This document shows, piece after piece, positions 26,647 through 33,945 of a DNA stretch of 43,163 nt. The stretch spans positions 1 through 43,163 of the forward strand of contig CALAMB010000355.1 of NCBI GenBank assembly GCA_937925645.1, written 5' to 3'. The position numbers and the translations under genes were made by a program. Each line of letters opens with the position of its first letter. Within the stretch, counting starts at the first letter, position 1. The notes below the pieces were generated by a model. It was not told the origin of the DNA, made no database searches, and saw nothing but the letters and a program-made list of their open reading frames with translations. Source of the DNA: an uncultured Acidobacteriota bacterium (GTDB lineage Bacteria > Acidobacteriota > JAAYUB01).

Positions 26647-28449
26647 TCAATCCGCCTGCACGGCGGCGAAGTTGCAGCGGCGGAGGCACTCGCCGCAGCG
26701 GATGCAGGCGGCCTGGTCGATCACGTGCACCTGCTTGCGTTCGCCGCTGATGCAATGGACCGGGCAGTGCTTCGCGCACACGGTGCAACCGGTGCATTTA
26801 TCGGCGATGATGCGGTAGGTCAGCAGTTTCTTGCAGCGGTGCGCCGGGCATTTCTTGTCGTTGATGTGGGCTTCGTACTCATGGCGGAAGTACTTCAGCG
26901 TGGTCAGGACGGGATTCGGCGCGGTCTGCCCGAGGCCGCACAGCGAGCCCTTCTTGATTTTTTCCGACAGCTCTTCCAGCATCGGGATGTCTTCGGGGCG
27001 GCCGTAGCCCTCGGTGATCCGGGTCAGGATTTCCAGCATCCGCTTGGTGCCCAGGCGGCAGAACGTGCATTTGCCGCACGATTCCTTCTGGGTGAAATTG
27101 AGGAAGAACCGGGCCACGTCCACCATGCAGGTGGTCTCGTCCATGACCACCATGCCGCCGGAGCCCATGATGGCGCCGGTCTGGGTGACCGACTCGTAGT
27201 CCACCGACGTATCGATCAGGGCGGCCGGAATGCAGCCGCCGGACGGCCCGCCCATCTGGACGGCCTTGAACGCCTTGCCGCCCTGGATGCCGCCGCCCAC
27301 TTCATAGATGATCTCGCGGAGCGTGATGCCCATGGGCACTTCGATCAGTCCGCCTCGGACGATCTTGCCGGCCAGGGCGAACACCTTGGTCCCGCGGCTC
27401 TTGCCCACGCCCATCTCGGCGAACTTTTCGGCGCCGTTCAGGATGATCCACGGCACGTTGCCGAAGGTCTCCACGTTGTTGATGGACGTGGGGTGGGCCC
27501 ACAATCCGGCGGTGGTGGGGAACGGCGGGCGCAGGCGGGGCATGCCCCGCTGCCCCTCGATGGAGGCGATCAGGGCGGTCTCCTCGCCGCAGACAAAGGC
27601 GCCGGCGCCTTCCTTGACCTTGATATCGAAGGAAAACGCGCTGCCCAGAATCCGCTCGCCGAGGAATCCGATCTGGCGGGCGACCTCGATGGCCAGCTTG
27701 AGGCGTTTGACCGCCAGCGGGTATTCGGCCCGGCAGTAGATGTAGCCGAAGCGGGCGCCGATGGCATAGCCGGCGATCAGCATACCCTCCAAGATGTTGT
27801 GGGGATCGCCCTCGAGGACGCTGCGATCCATAAAGGCGCCCGGATCCCCCTCGTCCCCGTTGCAGACCACGTACTTGGTCTCGTCCCGGCTCTGGCGGGC
27901 GAACTTCCACTTGATCCCGGTGGGGAATCCGGCGCCCCCGCGGCCGCGCAGGCCGGACTGGGTGATCACCTCGATCACCTGCTCGGGAGTCATCTCCTTG
28001 AGCACCTTGGCCAGGGCGGCGTATCCGCCCGTGGCCTGGTATTCGGCCAGCGATTCAGGATTGTTCACGCCGCAGTGGCGGAGCACGATCCGCTTCTGCT
28101 TGGCGAAGAACGCGTCCTCACTGCCGGGGAGTTCGTCGCTCCTGGCCAGCCATTCCGGGATCACCCGGCCGGCCAGCACATGCTCATCGAGGATGCGGGG
28201 CAAACGGTCCGGGGTCATGTCGCCGTAGATGAACGACCCGCGCTGGGGATCCCGGATTTCGACCAGGACCTCGCGGAAGCACATGCCGATGCAGCCGGTC
28301 TCGTCGATGTCCACGTCCAGTTTGCGTTTGGCCACTTCCGCGACCAGGGCCTCGTACACTTTTTTGCCGCCGGCGGCGATGCCGCAACTGCCCAGGCCCA
28401 CGACGATTTTAGGCCGGGTGAGAACATTCGGCTGTAGCGGGTGAGACAA
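26647..28449 (-). CDS. NuoF/HydB-type NAD(P)H-binding flavoprotein subunit
   Basis: A 600-residue NuoF homologue of the long HydB/HndC type. It has an N-terminal thioredoxin-like 2Fe-2S domain (C22, C53, C57 seen), an NADH/FMN site (GRGGAGFPTG, 169-178; CNGDEGDPG, 196-204), the N3 4Fe-4S site (C458, C461, C464, C504), a CPAHRC motif (C534, C539) and a C-terminal pair of 4Fe-4S sites (C552/C555/C558/C562 and C582/C585/C588/C592). The CPxxxC motif and extra ferredoxin domain match electron-bifurcating HydB rather than respiratory NuoF. It likely oxidises or reduces NAD(P)H and passes electrons through FMN. Start is TTG at 28449 with GGAGGT 5 bases upstream. It lies 29 bases after the NuoE gene and 41 before the large fusion gene. 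Confidence 0.92.
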   Translation of the reverse strand: MSHPLQPNVLTRPKIVVGLGSCGIAAGGKKVYEALVAEVAKRKLDVDIDETGCIGMCFREVLVEIRDPQRGSFIYGDMTPDRLPRILDEHVLAGRVIPEWLARSDELPGSEDAFFAKQKRIVLRHCGVNNPESLAEYQATGGYAALAKVLKEMTPEQVIEVITQSGLRGRGGAGFPTGIKWKFARQSRDETKYVVCNGDEGDPGAFMDRSVLEGDPHNILEGMLIAGYAIGARFGYIYCRAEYPLAVKRLKLAIEVARQIGFLGERILGSAFSFDIKVKEGAGAFVCGEETALIASIEGQRGMPRLRPPFPTTAGLWAHPTSINNVETFGNVPWIILNGAEKFAEMGVGKSRGTKVFALAGKIVRGGLIEVPMGITLREIIYEVGGGIQGGKAFKAVQMGGPSGGCIPAALIDTSVDYESVTQTGAIMGSGGMVVMDETTCMVDVARFFLNFTQKESCGKCTFCRLGTKRMLEILTRITEGYGRPEDIPMLEELSEKIKKGSLCGLGQTAPNPVLTTLKYFRHEYEAHINDKKCPAHRCKKLLTYRIIADKCTGCTVCAKHCPVHCISGERKQVHVIDQAACIRCGECLRRCNFAAVQAD

Positions 28450-28478
28450 CGCGCACCTCCAAAATTCGCCGGTTGGGA

Positions 28479-28979
28479 TCAGGATTCCGTCCGGTAGTCC
28501 TTAACGATCTTGCGCACGGCCTTTTCGTCAAGCCGTCCGAAGGTCTCCTCGTCGATCATCATCACGGGCGCCAGCGAGCAGCAGCCGAGGCAGGCGACCG
28601 TCTCCAGGGTGAACAGGTCGTCAGCGGTGGTTTCACCGGGCGCGACATCCAGCGTTTGGGACATGGCGTCGGTGATCCGCTCCGCGCCGGCGACGTGGCA
28701 GGCCGTGCCGCAGCATACGCGGACCATGTGTTTGCCCACGGGCCGGAGCCGGAATTGGGCATAAAACGTGGCCACGCCGTAGATCTGGGCGAGGGGCACA
28801 CCGGTGGCTGTGGCAATCTCCTCGAGCGCGGCTGAGGGTAGATAGCCGTAGGCATCCTGCGTCTCCTGCAGGACGGGGATCAGGATGCCCTTTTCGCCCT
28901 TGTACTTGCGGAGGACTGCCTGCACGGGGTTCGCGTCGAACTCCACCGGGCGGGTTGTTTGCGGGGTGTCCGTGGCCAT
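28479..28979 (-). CDS. NuoE-type 2Fe-2S subunit
   Basis: A 166-residue NuoE/HydC homologue. The family 2Fe-2S ligands are C89 and C94 (VCCGTACH) and C130 and C134 (CLGCC). It bridges NuoF-type flavoproteins to the rest of the complex and is the first gene of the operon. The start was set at ATG 28979, with CTGGAG upstream, rather than the ORF start further upstream. A well-formed promoter lies 40-67 bases upstream. Confidence 0.92.
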   Translation of the reverse strand: MATDTPQTTRPVEFDANPVQAVLRKYKGEKGILIPVLQETQDAYGYLPSAALEEIATATGVPLAQIYGVATFYAQFRLRPVGKHMVRVCCGTACHVAGAERITDAMSQTLDVAPGETTADDLFTLETVACLGCCSLAPVMMIDEETFGRLDEKAVRKIVKDYRTES

Positions 28980-29017
28980 GCGCGGCTCCAGATAAAACAG
29001 GGTTTTAAAACTCAACA

Positions 29018-29046
29018 ACTATAGCAACGAACCGGATCACTTTCAA
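29018..29046 (-). promoter_or_regulatory. Promoter of the NuoE/NuoF/fusion operon
   Basis: On the minus strand this reads TTGAAA, a 17-base spacer, then TATAGT, close to the sigma-70 consensus with ideal spacing. It lies about 40 bases before the NuoE start. The AT palindrome GTTTTAAAAC follows just downstream in the leader. Confidence 0.6.
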
Positions 29047-29132
29047 CCAGAGAGTGGGATTGTGGCGCCCGGCCGCCGGTTTCGGGCGGCCAGCGGATGA
29101 CGTGATGACCGGCTCGACGCCGAATGACTGTA

Positions 29133-29161
29133 TTGATCCCCGGCCGAACTTCTCGTACAAT
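29133..29161 (+). promoter_or_regulatory. Promoter of the zinc-ribbon gene
   Basis: TTGATC at 29133-29138, a 17-base spacer and TACAAT at 29156-29161 form a sigma-70 type promoter. It implies a leader of about 145 bases before the ATG at 29312. Confidence 0.5.
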
Positions 29162-29311
29162 TCTGGAGAAAACGAAAGGCTTCGTTGATTGTCTCCATCG
29201 CGGCCGATCAATGTGTCGACGGTGGCATCGTCCAAATGCGACCGGCTGGCTGGACCGAGGCCCGGTGTTCCTGCGCGATTGACGGCCATCTGGAGTCCGA
29301 GGAGGTATGCG

Positions 29312-30163
29312 ATGGCGCCAGACGACAGCTCGAAGCACGATCCGCATCACGCGGTGTTCAAAACGGGCTCTTACCTCAAGTGCCATTGTCCCCATTGCGG
29401 CCAGACGCTGATCAGCGAGGACTGGATCCTGCTGGACGTGGTCAACCAGGCGCGGGAGCGGGGCGTGCTGAGACTCAGTCCCTATCTCAATTTTTTTGAT
29501 TCGTCCAGCACCATCCAGCTGACCGAGTGGCAGGAAGTTCAGGATCTGAGCTGCCCCCATTGCCGCCACACGCTGAGGGAGCCGGACGCGCAGTGCGAAA
29601 GCTGTCACTCCCGGGTCGCCCGCCTGCAGGTCAGGGCGGGGACGGAGGCGTTCGATTTCCTGTTCTGTCTGCGCAAAAACTGCCGCTGGCACGGCCTGAG
29701 CGAGGAGGCCAAGGGCAAGATCATTCTGGAGGCATCCGGGTTCGAAGAACCGAGAGACCACAAGGAATTCATCAAGTCCGGCACCAAGCTGCAGTTGTTC
29801 TGTCCCCTCTGCAAGGCCGGACTGGTGCAAGGCGATGACCTGGTTGTCCGTGTGCGCGACCGCCAGGGGCAGCTCAACGTCATGAAGCTGAGCCCGTATC
29901 TGAACGTGTTCACCAGCGAATGTTCCCTGTTCCTCCCGCCCGGCGAGGAAGTGACCGACATGATCTGTCCGCAATGTGACCGGAGCCTGTGGCTCGACGA
30001 TAAGCACTGCGAGGCCTGCGGCGCCCGGGCGGCGAAATTTTTGGTCAAGGCGTTCGTGCTCGAGGTGGATTTCTATGTCTGCATGCGCTTGAAGTGCCAC
30101 TGGCACGGACTGGGTCCCAAGGACCGCCAGCGCATCATTCTCGACGAAAGCCTCGAGTGGTAG
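29312..30163 (+). CDS. Internally duplicated zinc-ribbon protein, unknown function
   Basis: A 283-residue soluble protein made of two copies of a unit of about 125 residues (about 15-140 and 150-283). Each copy has a CPHC or CPLC pair, the segment LSPYLNFF or LSPYLNVF, a CPHC or CPQC pair, a CESC or CEAC pair, and a closing Cys pair before CRWHGL or CHWHGL. That gives four Cys pairs per copy, suiting two zinc ribbons each. No enzymatic motif is visible, and I do not recognise the family. ATG at 29312 has GAGGAGGT 5 bases upstream. A G-rich tract follows the stop. Confidence 0.75.
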   Translation: MAPDDSSKHDPHHAVFKTGSYLKCHCPHCGQTLISEDWILLDVVNQARERGVLRLSPYLNFFDSSSTIQLTEWQEVQDLSCPHCRHTLREPDAQCESCHSRVARLQVRAGTEAFDFLFCLRKNCRWHGLSEEAKGKIILEASGFEEPRDHKEFIKSGTKLQLFCPLCKAGLVQGDDLVVRVRDRQGQLNVMKLSPYLNVFTSECSLFLPPGEEVTDMICPQCDRSLWLDDKHCEACGARAAKFLVKAFVLEVDFYVCMRLKCHWHGLGPKDRQRIILDESLEW

Positions 30164-30296
30164 GGGGGCGGCGGGGGGGGGCAGCGGGAATGTCCGGTGA
30201 AACGGACGGCGCCTTGCCGGGTTGACTCGGGTTCGCGTCCGCCAACGCACTCTCATCCGGATCGCCGGGGACGCTCCCTCAGAAGGCGGTCCGCAA

Positions 30297-30331
30297 AGAC
30301 AAAACGGGCCGGCGGTCGCACCGCCGGCCCG
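30297..30331 (-). terminator. Intrinsic terminator after the DUF4412 gene
   Basis: A perfect 12-base stem (30305-30316 with 30320-30331) and 3-base loop is followed on the minus strand by TTTTGTCTTT. It starts 11 bases beyond the stop codon of the DUF4412 gene and may also end transcription coming from the zinc-ribbon gene. Confidence 0.8.
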
Positions 30332-30341
30332 CACAAAAGCG

Positions 30342-31064
30342 TTACTGCCGCTGCATCAGTTTTTGGAAGTCCAGCTGTTCCTGCTTGAAGCCGGCCGGCG
30401 GGTTGAACTTGTCCGCCGGAATCACCGCGTTCGCGTTAAAGTTGACCAGCTTGGTGACGGAACGGGTCTTGGTGCCCATGACCTCGCCGGTCATTTCCTG
30501 CTCCACCGCATACAGGTTGCCCAGGGAGCGCATCTTCTCCATCATCTGCTTGATGGCCGGGCTGTAGGCGACCATCTCGGCGGACATGGCGTAGTACTTG
30601 TCGAACGGCATGCTGATATCGCCGGTGCACCACATCCGGATGGTGAAGTTCATAAACCCCTTCAGGGTCATCACGACCTCTTCGCAATTGTAGGCGCCCA
30701 CCTGCTGGCGTTTGCCGGTCTTCTGGATATCGGTGGTGAACTGGAAGGCGGCCATCATCTGCTGCATCTCGGGGGGGAACTTCAGTGGCAGGTCGGAGAC
30801 CTGGTAGGCTTTGCTCTGGGTGTTGATGAAGTAGATTTTCTTCTGGTCGAGTCGAACGATCACCGACATGCCGTCGGAGTTTTCGGAGGCCATCCGGTCA
30901 TCAGCCAGGTAGATCTTCTGGACGGATTCGCGCGCCGGCTGGGTTTTGCCCATCACCGTGACGGGGTCGGATTTGACCACCTGCTCCAGATACACGCCGG
31001 CCATGGCGCAGGGCACCAGCGCCAGCACGCAAAGAAGCGTCAGCAAACGGACCACTGTTTTCAT
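30342..31064 (-). CDS. Exported DUF4412-type protein
   Basis: A 240-residue exported protein with a signal peptide (about 1-23, ending AMA). The body resembles DUF4412: VKIYLADDRMASEN-like strand, LDQKKIYFINTQSKAYQV, a central GAYNCEEVVMTLKG strand, and MWCTGDISMP. The family is found in the envelope of many Gram-negative bacteria with no known reaction. The ATG at 31064 has GGAGGA 5 bases upstream. It has its own terminator and likely forms a single-gene unit. Confidence 0.75.
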   Translation of the reverse strand: MKTVVRLLTLLCVLALVPCAMAGVYLEQVVKSDPVTVMGKTQPARESVQKIYLADDRMASENSDGMSVIVRLDQKKIYFINTQSKAYQVSDLPLKFPPEMQQMMAAFQFTTDIQKTGKRQQVGAYNCEEVVMTLKGFMNFTIRMWCTGDISMPFDKYYAMSAEMVAYSPAIKQMMEKMRSLGNLYAVEQEMTGEVMGTKTRSVTKLVNFNANAVIPADKFNPPAGFKQEQLDFQKLMQRQ

Positions 31065-31193
31065 TGTTCCTCCAGGGAATGAGTTTTTTTTGTTGTCAGG
31101 GCTCAGGCCTATCATGCGGTCCCTCAATCTAGCAGATTCGATTTGGCTTTTCCAGTCAAATCCCGCCGGGTCGGCCGCCCCGGCCCGACCCGC

Positions 31194-32504
31194 CTATTCC
31201 ACCCGGACCCAGGCGAACGCGTCCGGATGGAAGTATGCGTCACGGACCCGGCGGAGGTCTTCCAGGCCAACCGCCCCGAGTCGATCCAGGCGCCGCCGGT
31301 GGTAATCAGGCGGACGGTCCTGCAATATCCCCAACGCCATGAAGTAAGATCGGTTGAGGGCGGGAAAGTTTCGCATCAGGATCTGGCCTTTGAGCCGGTT
31401 GACCGTCTTCGCCAGCTGGCGGGGAGTGAACTCGGCTTGGGCGAAACGCGCCATCTGTTCGCGGATTCCGGCGGCAGCGGTGTCCAGATTTGCCTGTCGG
31501 GTGCCCATGGACACCGTCACCGCAGCCAGCCGGCCGCCGTCGACGGCGCCGACCCCGGCGCCCAGGCTGTACGCCAGGCCCTGCCGCTCGCGCAACTCGA
31601 ACGCGAGCTGGTCCGAAAACATGGCCACCAGGACTTCCAGCGCCGGCCAGTCGGAGTCAGCGACCGGGAAGACGCGGCCCGCCCAGAGGTAACCCTGCCG
31701 GGACTTGAGCGTGAGTGTCCGGTGCCGGCCGGCGGCGGCCGCCGCCGGGATGATCGGCGTGCGGGACGTCGGCGGGGCGGGGCGGCAGCGGGCAAGCAGC
31801 CCCGCCACCTCATCCATCGTCTCGGCCGCCGGGCGGTTCGTCGACACGGTCCAGATCATGTTGGCGGCGCTGAAGTAGGTGGGCCAGAATCCGCGGACAT
31901 CCTCGATGGTGATGCTCTCGACGGAGCCGTGGGTGCCGTAGATCGACCGGTTCATCCAGGGTGTTTGGAACAGGAGGCCGAACAGTTGTTCCTGGCCGGC
32001 GGCGCGGGGGTCCTTCTCGCGGCGGCCCTGCACCCGGAACAGGGCGGCTTTCACCCGCTGGAGATTCTCCGTGTCGAGGCGCGGCTCGAACAGGATCTCC
32101 GCCAGCAGGCGGAGTCCCTCCTGGCGGTAGGTGTCGATGACCTGGAAGCGGACCCAGGAGTATTCCGGCACGGAGTAGTAGTCGTCGAAGGGGATCATGG
32201 GGCTGTCCACGGTCTTGAGCTGGGCGCCGATCCCGTTGAGCGCCAGGGTCAGTTCGGACCGGGTGCGCCTGGCCGTTCCCTCTCCAAGAAAACGGTGGGC
32301 GAGGTCCGTCAGCCCCTCTTTGCCCGCGGGCTCCGCCGCGGAGCGGTTGCGCAACAGGACGTGGACGGCGAAGATCCGCGACGCGCCCGATCCGGCCACG
32401 GCGATGCGGGTGCCGCTGGGTAGGGTGCGCTCCAGCGGGGCTTCGGCGAGGAGGGCGCCCGCCAGCAGGACCAGGCAACACAGGGTGGTGAGTCGCGCGT
32501 TCAC
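31194..32504 (-). CDS. M16 family peptidase-like protein, inactive partner
   Basis: A 436-residue M16 (insulinase/pitrilysin) family protein with a signal peptide. It has the family fold features (LPSGTRIAVAGS start, GLTDLAHRFLGEGT at the zinc-helix position, and the YSLGAGVGA and RQLAKTVNRLKG regions of the C-terminal half). The HxxEH motif is replaced there by DLAHRFLGEG, so it should lack zinc catalysis. In many bacteria an inactive M16 subunit pairs with an active one, as here with the gene just upstream. Start is GTG at 32504 with AAGGAG 7 bases upstream, and only 12 bases separate it from the active partner gene. Confidence 0.88.
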   Translation of the reverse strand: MNARLTTLCCLVLLAGALLAEAPLERTLPSGTRIAVAGSGASRIFAVHVLLRNRSAAEPAGKEGLTDLAHRFLGEGTARRTRSELTLALNGIGAQLKTVDSPMIPFDDYYSVPEYSWVRFQVIDTYRQEGLRLLAEILFEPRLDTENLQRVKAALFRVQGRREKDPRAAGQEQLFGLLFQTPWMNRSIYGTHGSVESITIEDVRGFWPTYFSAANMIWTVSTNRPAAETMDEVAGLLARCRPAPPTSRTPIIPAAAAAGRHRTLTLKSRQGYLWAGRVFPVADSDWPALEVLVAMFSDQLAFELRERQGLAYSLGAGVGAVDGGRLAAVTVSMGTRQANLDTAAAGIREQMARFAQAEFTPRQLAKTVNRLKGQILMRNFPALNRSYFMALGILQDRPPDYHRRRLDRLGAVGLEDLRRVRDAYFHPDAFAWVRVE

Positions 32505-32516
32505 GATGAGCTCCTT

Positions 32517-33878
32517 TCAGCGGGGCATGCCGGCGCCGGGGGGCATCGCCGGGGCGGGCGGCTTGTCGGTGGATTTGGCGTTGAGCACGGTGATGATCGG
32601 GTCCGGATAACCCAGGAGCCGGACGGCCTCAGCCCGGACCGCCGCCGCGTCGAGCCGGGCCAGGGGCGCGATCGCCCGGTCGCCGAAATATTCGGCATAC
32701 CGGGCCGGATCGGCCAGCGCCAGGATCTGCCCCTTCCACATCCCCACGTAGTGGATGTTCTCCATGTCGTAGATTTCACCCACCGTCTCCTGGGTGATGT
32801 AGGCGCGCGCCACCGGCTCCGGCAGGTTGTCCAGCGGCAGGGCGCGGAGCTTGCCTGCCAGCGCCCGCGCTTGCTCGGCCGGCACGGGGCCGGTCAGCTC
32901 GAAGGTGATCTGGTACAGCGAATAGTCCCGGTTGGTCAGCGTGTCACCGCGGAAACCCTTGACCGCGCCGTCGCGCACCAGGGCCGCCAATGGCGAGAGC
33001 TCCTCGTCCTCCAGCCAGCGGCGGACCAGCCGGAACGCGGTCCAGGTGGATCCGGTGAGGGCCGGCGCGGGGAGCGTCACCACCACCTGGCTGGCCGCGC
33101 CGTCCACCTCGAATGCGGCGAGCCGGTCCGGGCCGAACAGCGGGGGCATGACCGGTCCGGCCGGCAGTTCGCCGCGGGGGAGCGCGCTCAGCTCGCGCTC
33201 CACCAGCGCCAGGGTCGGGACGACTTCAAAATCGCCCACCACGAGCAAGACGGCGTTGTTGGGTACGTAATACGTCCGGTAGTACCGCAGGATCAGGCCG
33301 CGGGTCATCGCGGCGATGGACGCTTCGTTGCCCAGGGCGGGGAGCGCATAGGGAGTACCTTTGAAGACGTGGCCCGCCAGGGCGCGCTCCGCGGCGAAGC
33401 GTGGGCTGGCCCGGTCGCGGGCCAGTTCTTCGAGGACGATGCCGCGCTCCTTCTCCAGCTTCTCCACCGGGAGGATCGAGCGGAACACCATGTCCGCCTG
33501 GAGGTTCAGCATCTTCGGGAAGTGCTCTCGGGCCGCCAGCATCATGTAGCAGGTGTAGTCGTCCCGGGTGAAGGCGTTGTGGTAGGCGCCCATCAGGTCG
33601 GCTTCCTCGTAAATCTGCTCCTGGGTCCGGGTGGCCGTGCCGTTGAACAGGAGATGCTCCAGCATGTGGGAGATGCCGCAGGACGACGCGTTCTCGCCGC
33701 GGAGACCGGCCTTGACCACCACGAACGAGGCGATGGCCGGGTTGGTGTCGTCTTTGAGGAGCACCACCTCCAGGCCGTTGTCCAGGCGGCGGCACACCGG
33801 TTCCGCCGCCCCGGCGGAGACCCAGGTGGCGGCCAGGCCGGCCAGCAGGAGCGGGAGCGATCGTGTCAGGGTGTTCAT
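32517..33878 (-). CDS. M16 family zinc metallopeptidase, catalytic subunit
   Basis: A 453-residue exported M16 peptidase. After a signal peptide (about 1-25) the zinc motif HMLEH is at 71-75, with the third ligand Glu at 150 or 151 in ERGIVLEELARD, as expected from the HxxEH-x(76)-E pattern. The protein carries the usual two-lobe M16 fold, with RLDNGLEVVLLKDD at the start and YYVPNNAVLLVVGDF mid-way. It likely degrades peptides in the periplasm or on the outer membrane together with the inactive partner downstream. The start was set at ATG 33878 because GGAGGT lies 7 bases upstream; the GTG at 33887 overlaps that site. Confidence 0.93.
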   Translation of the reverse strand: MNTLTRSLPLLLAGLAATWVSAGAAEPVCRRLDNGLEVVLLKDDTNPAIASFVVVKAGLRGENASSCGISHMLEHLLFNGTATRTQEQIYEEADLMGAYHNAFTRDDYTCYMMLAAREHFPKMLNLQADMVFRSILPVEKLEKERGIVLEELARDRASPRFAAERALAGHVFKGTPYALPALGNEASIAAMTRGLILRYYRTYYVPNNAVLLVVGDFEVVPTLALVERELSALPRGELPAGPVMPPLFGPDRLAAFEVDGAASQVVVTLPAPALTGSTWTAFRLVRRWLEDEELSPLAALVRDGAVKGFRGDTLTNRDYSLYQITFELTGPVPAEQARALAGKLRALPLDNLPEPVARAYITQETVGEIYDMENIHYVGMWKGQILALADPARYAEYFGDRAIAPLARLDAAAVRAEAVRLLGYPDPIITVLNAKSTDKPPAPAMPPGAGMPR

Positions 33879-33905
33879 GCGGGACACCTCCGGAAGATTA
33901 CCGCG

Positions 33906-33934
33906 ATTGTACCGGAACTCGCCGGCCGTTTCCA
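33906..33934 (-). promoter_or_regulatory. Promoter of the M16 peptidase pair
   Basis: On the minus strand this reads TGGAAA, a 17-base spacer and TACAAT, 28 bases before the M16 ATG. It lies in the 67-base gap after the murJ stop, so the peptidase pair can be expressed separately from murJ. Confidence 0.45.
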
Positions 33935-33945
33935 GCGCCGGCCGG

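Larger units (their letters stand above)
28980..29311. other. Divergent intergenic region with two promoters
   Basis: This 332-base stretch lies between the NuoE gene and the duplicated zinc-ribbon gene. It holds a promoter on each strand, described separately, and a perfect 10-base AT palindrome (GTTTTAAAAC, 29002-29011). No further gene or RNA element was seen. Confidence 0.5.

Noticed and set aside
31165..31190. Hairpin downstream of the M16 pair
   Set aside because: The stem is imperfect and no T run follows on the minus strand, so a terminator call is not supported.
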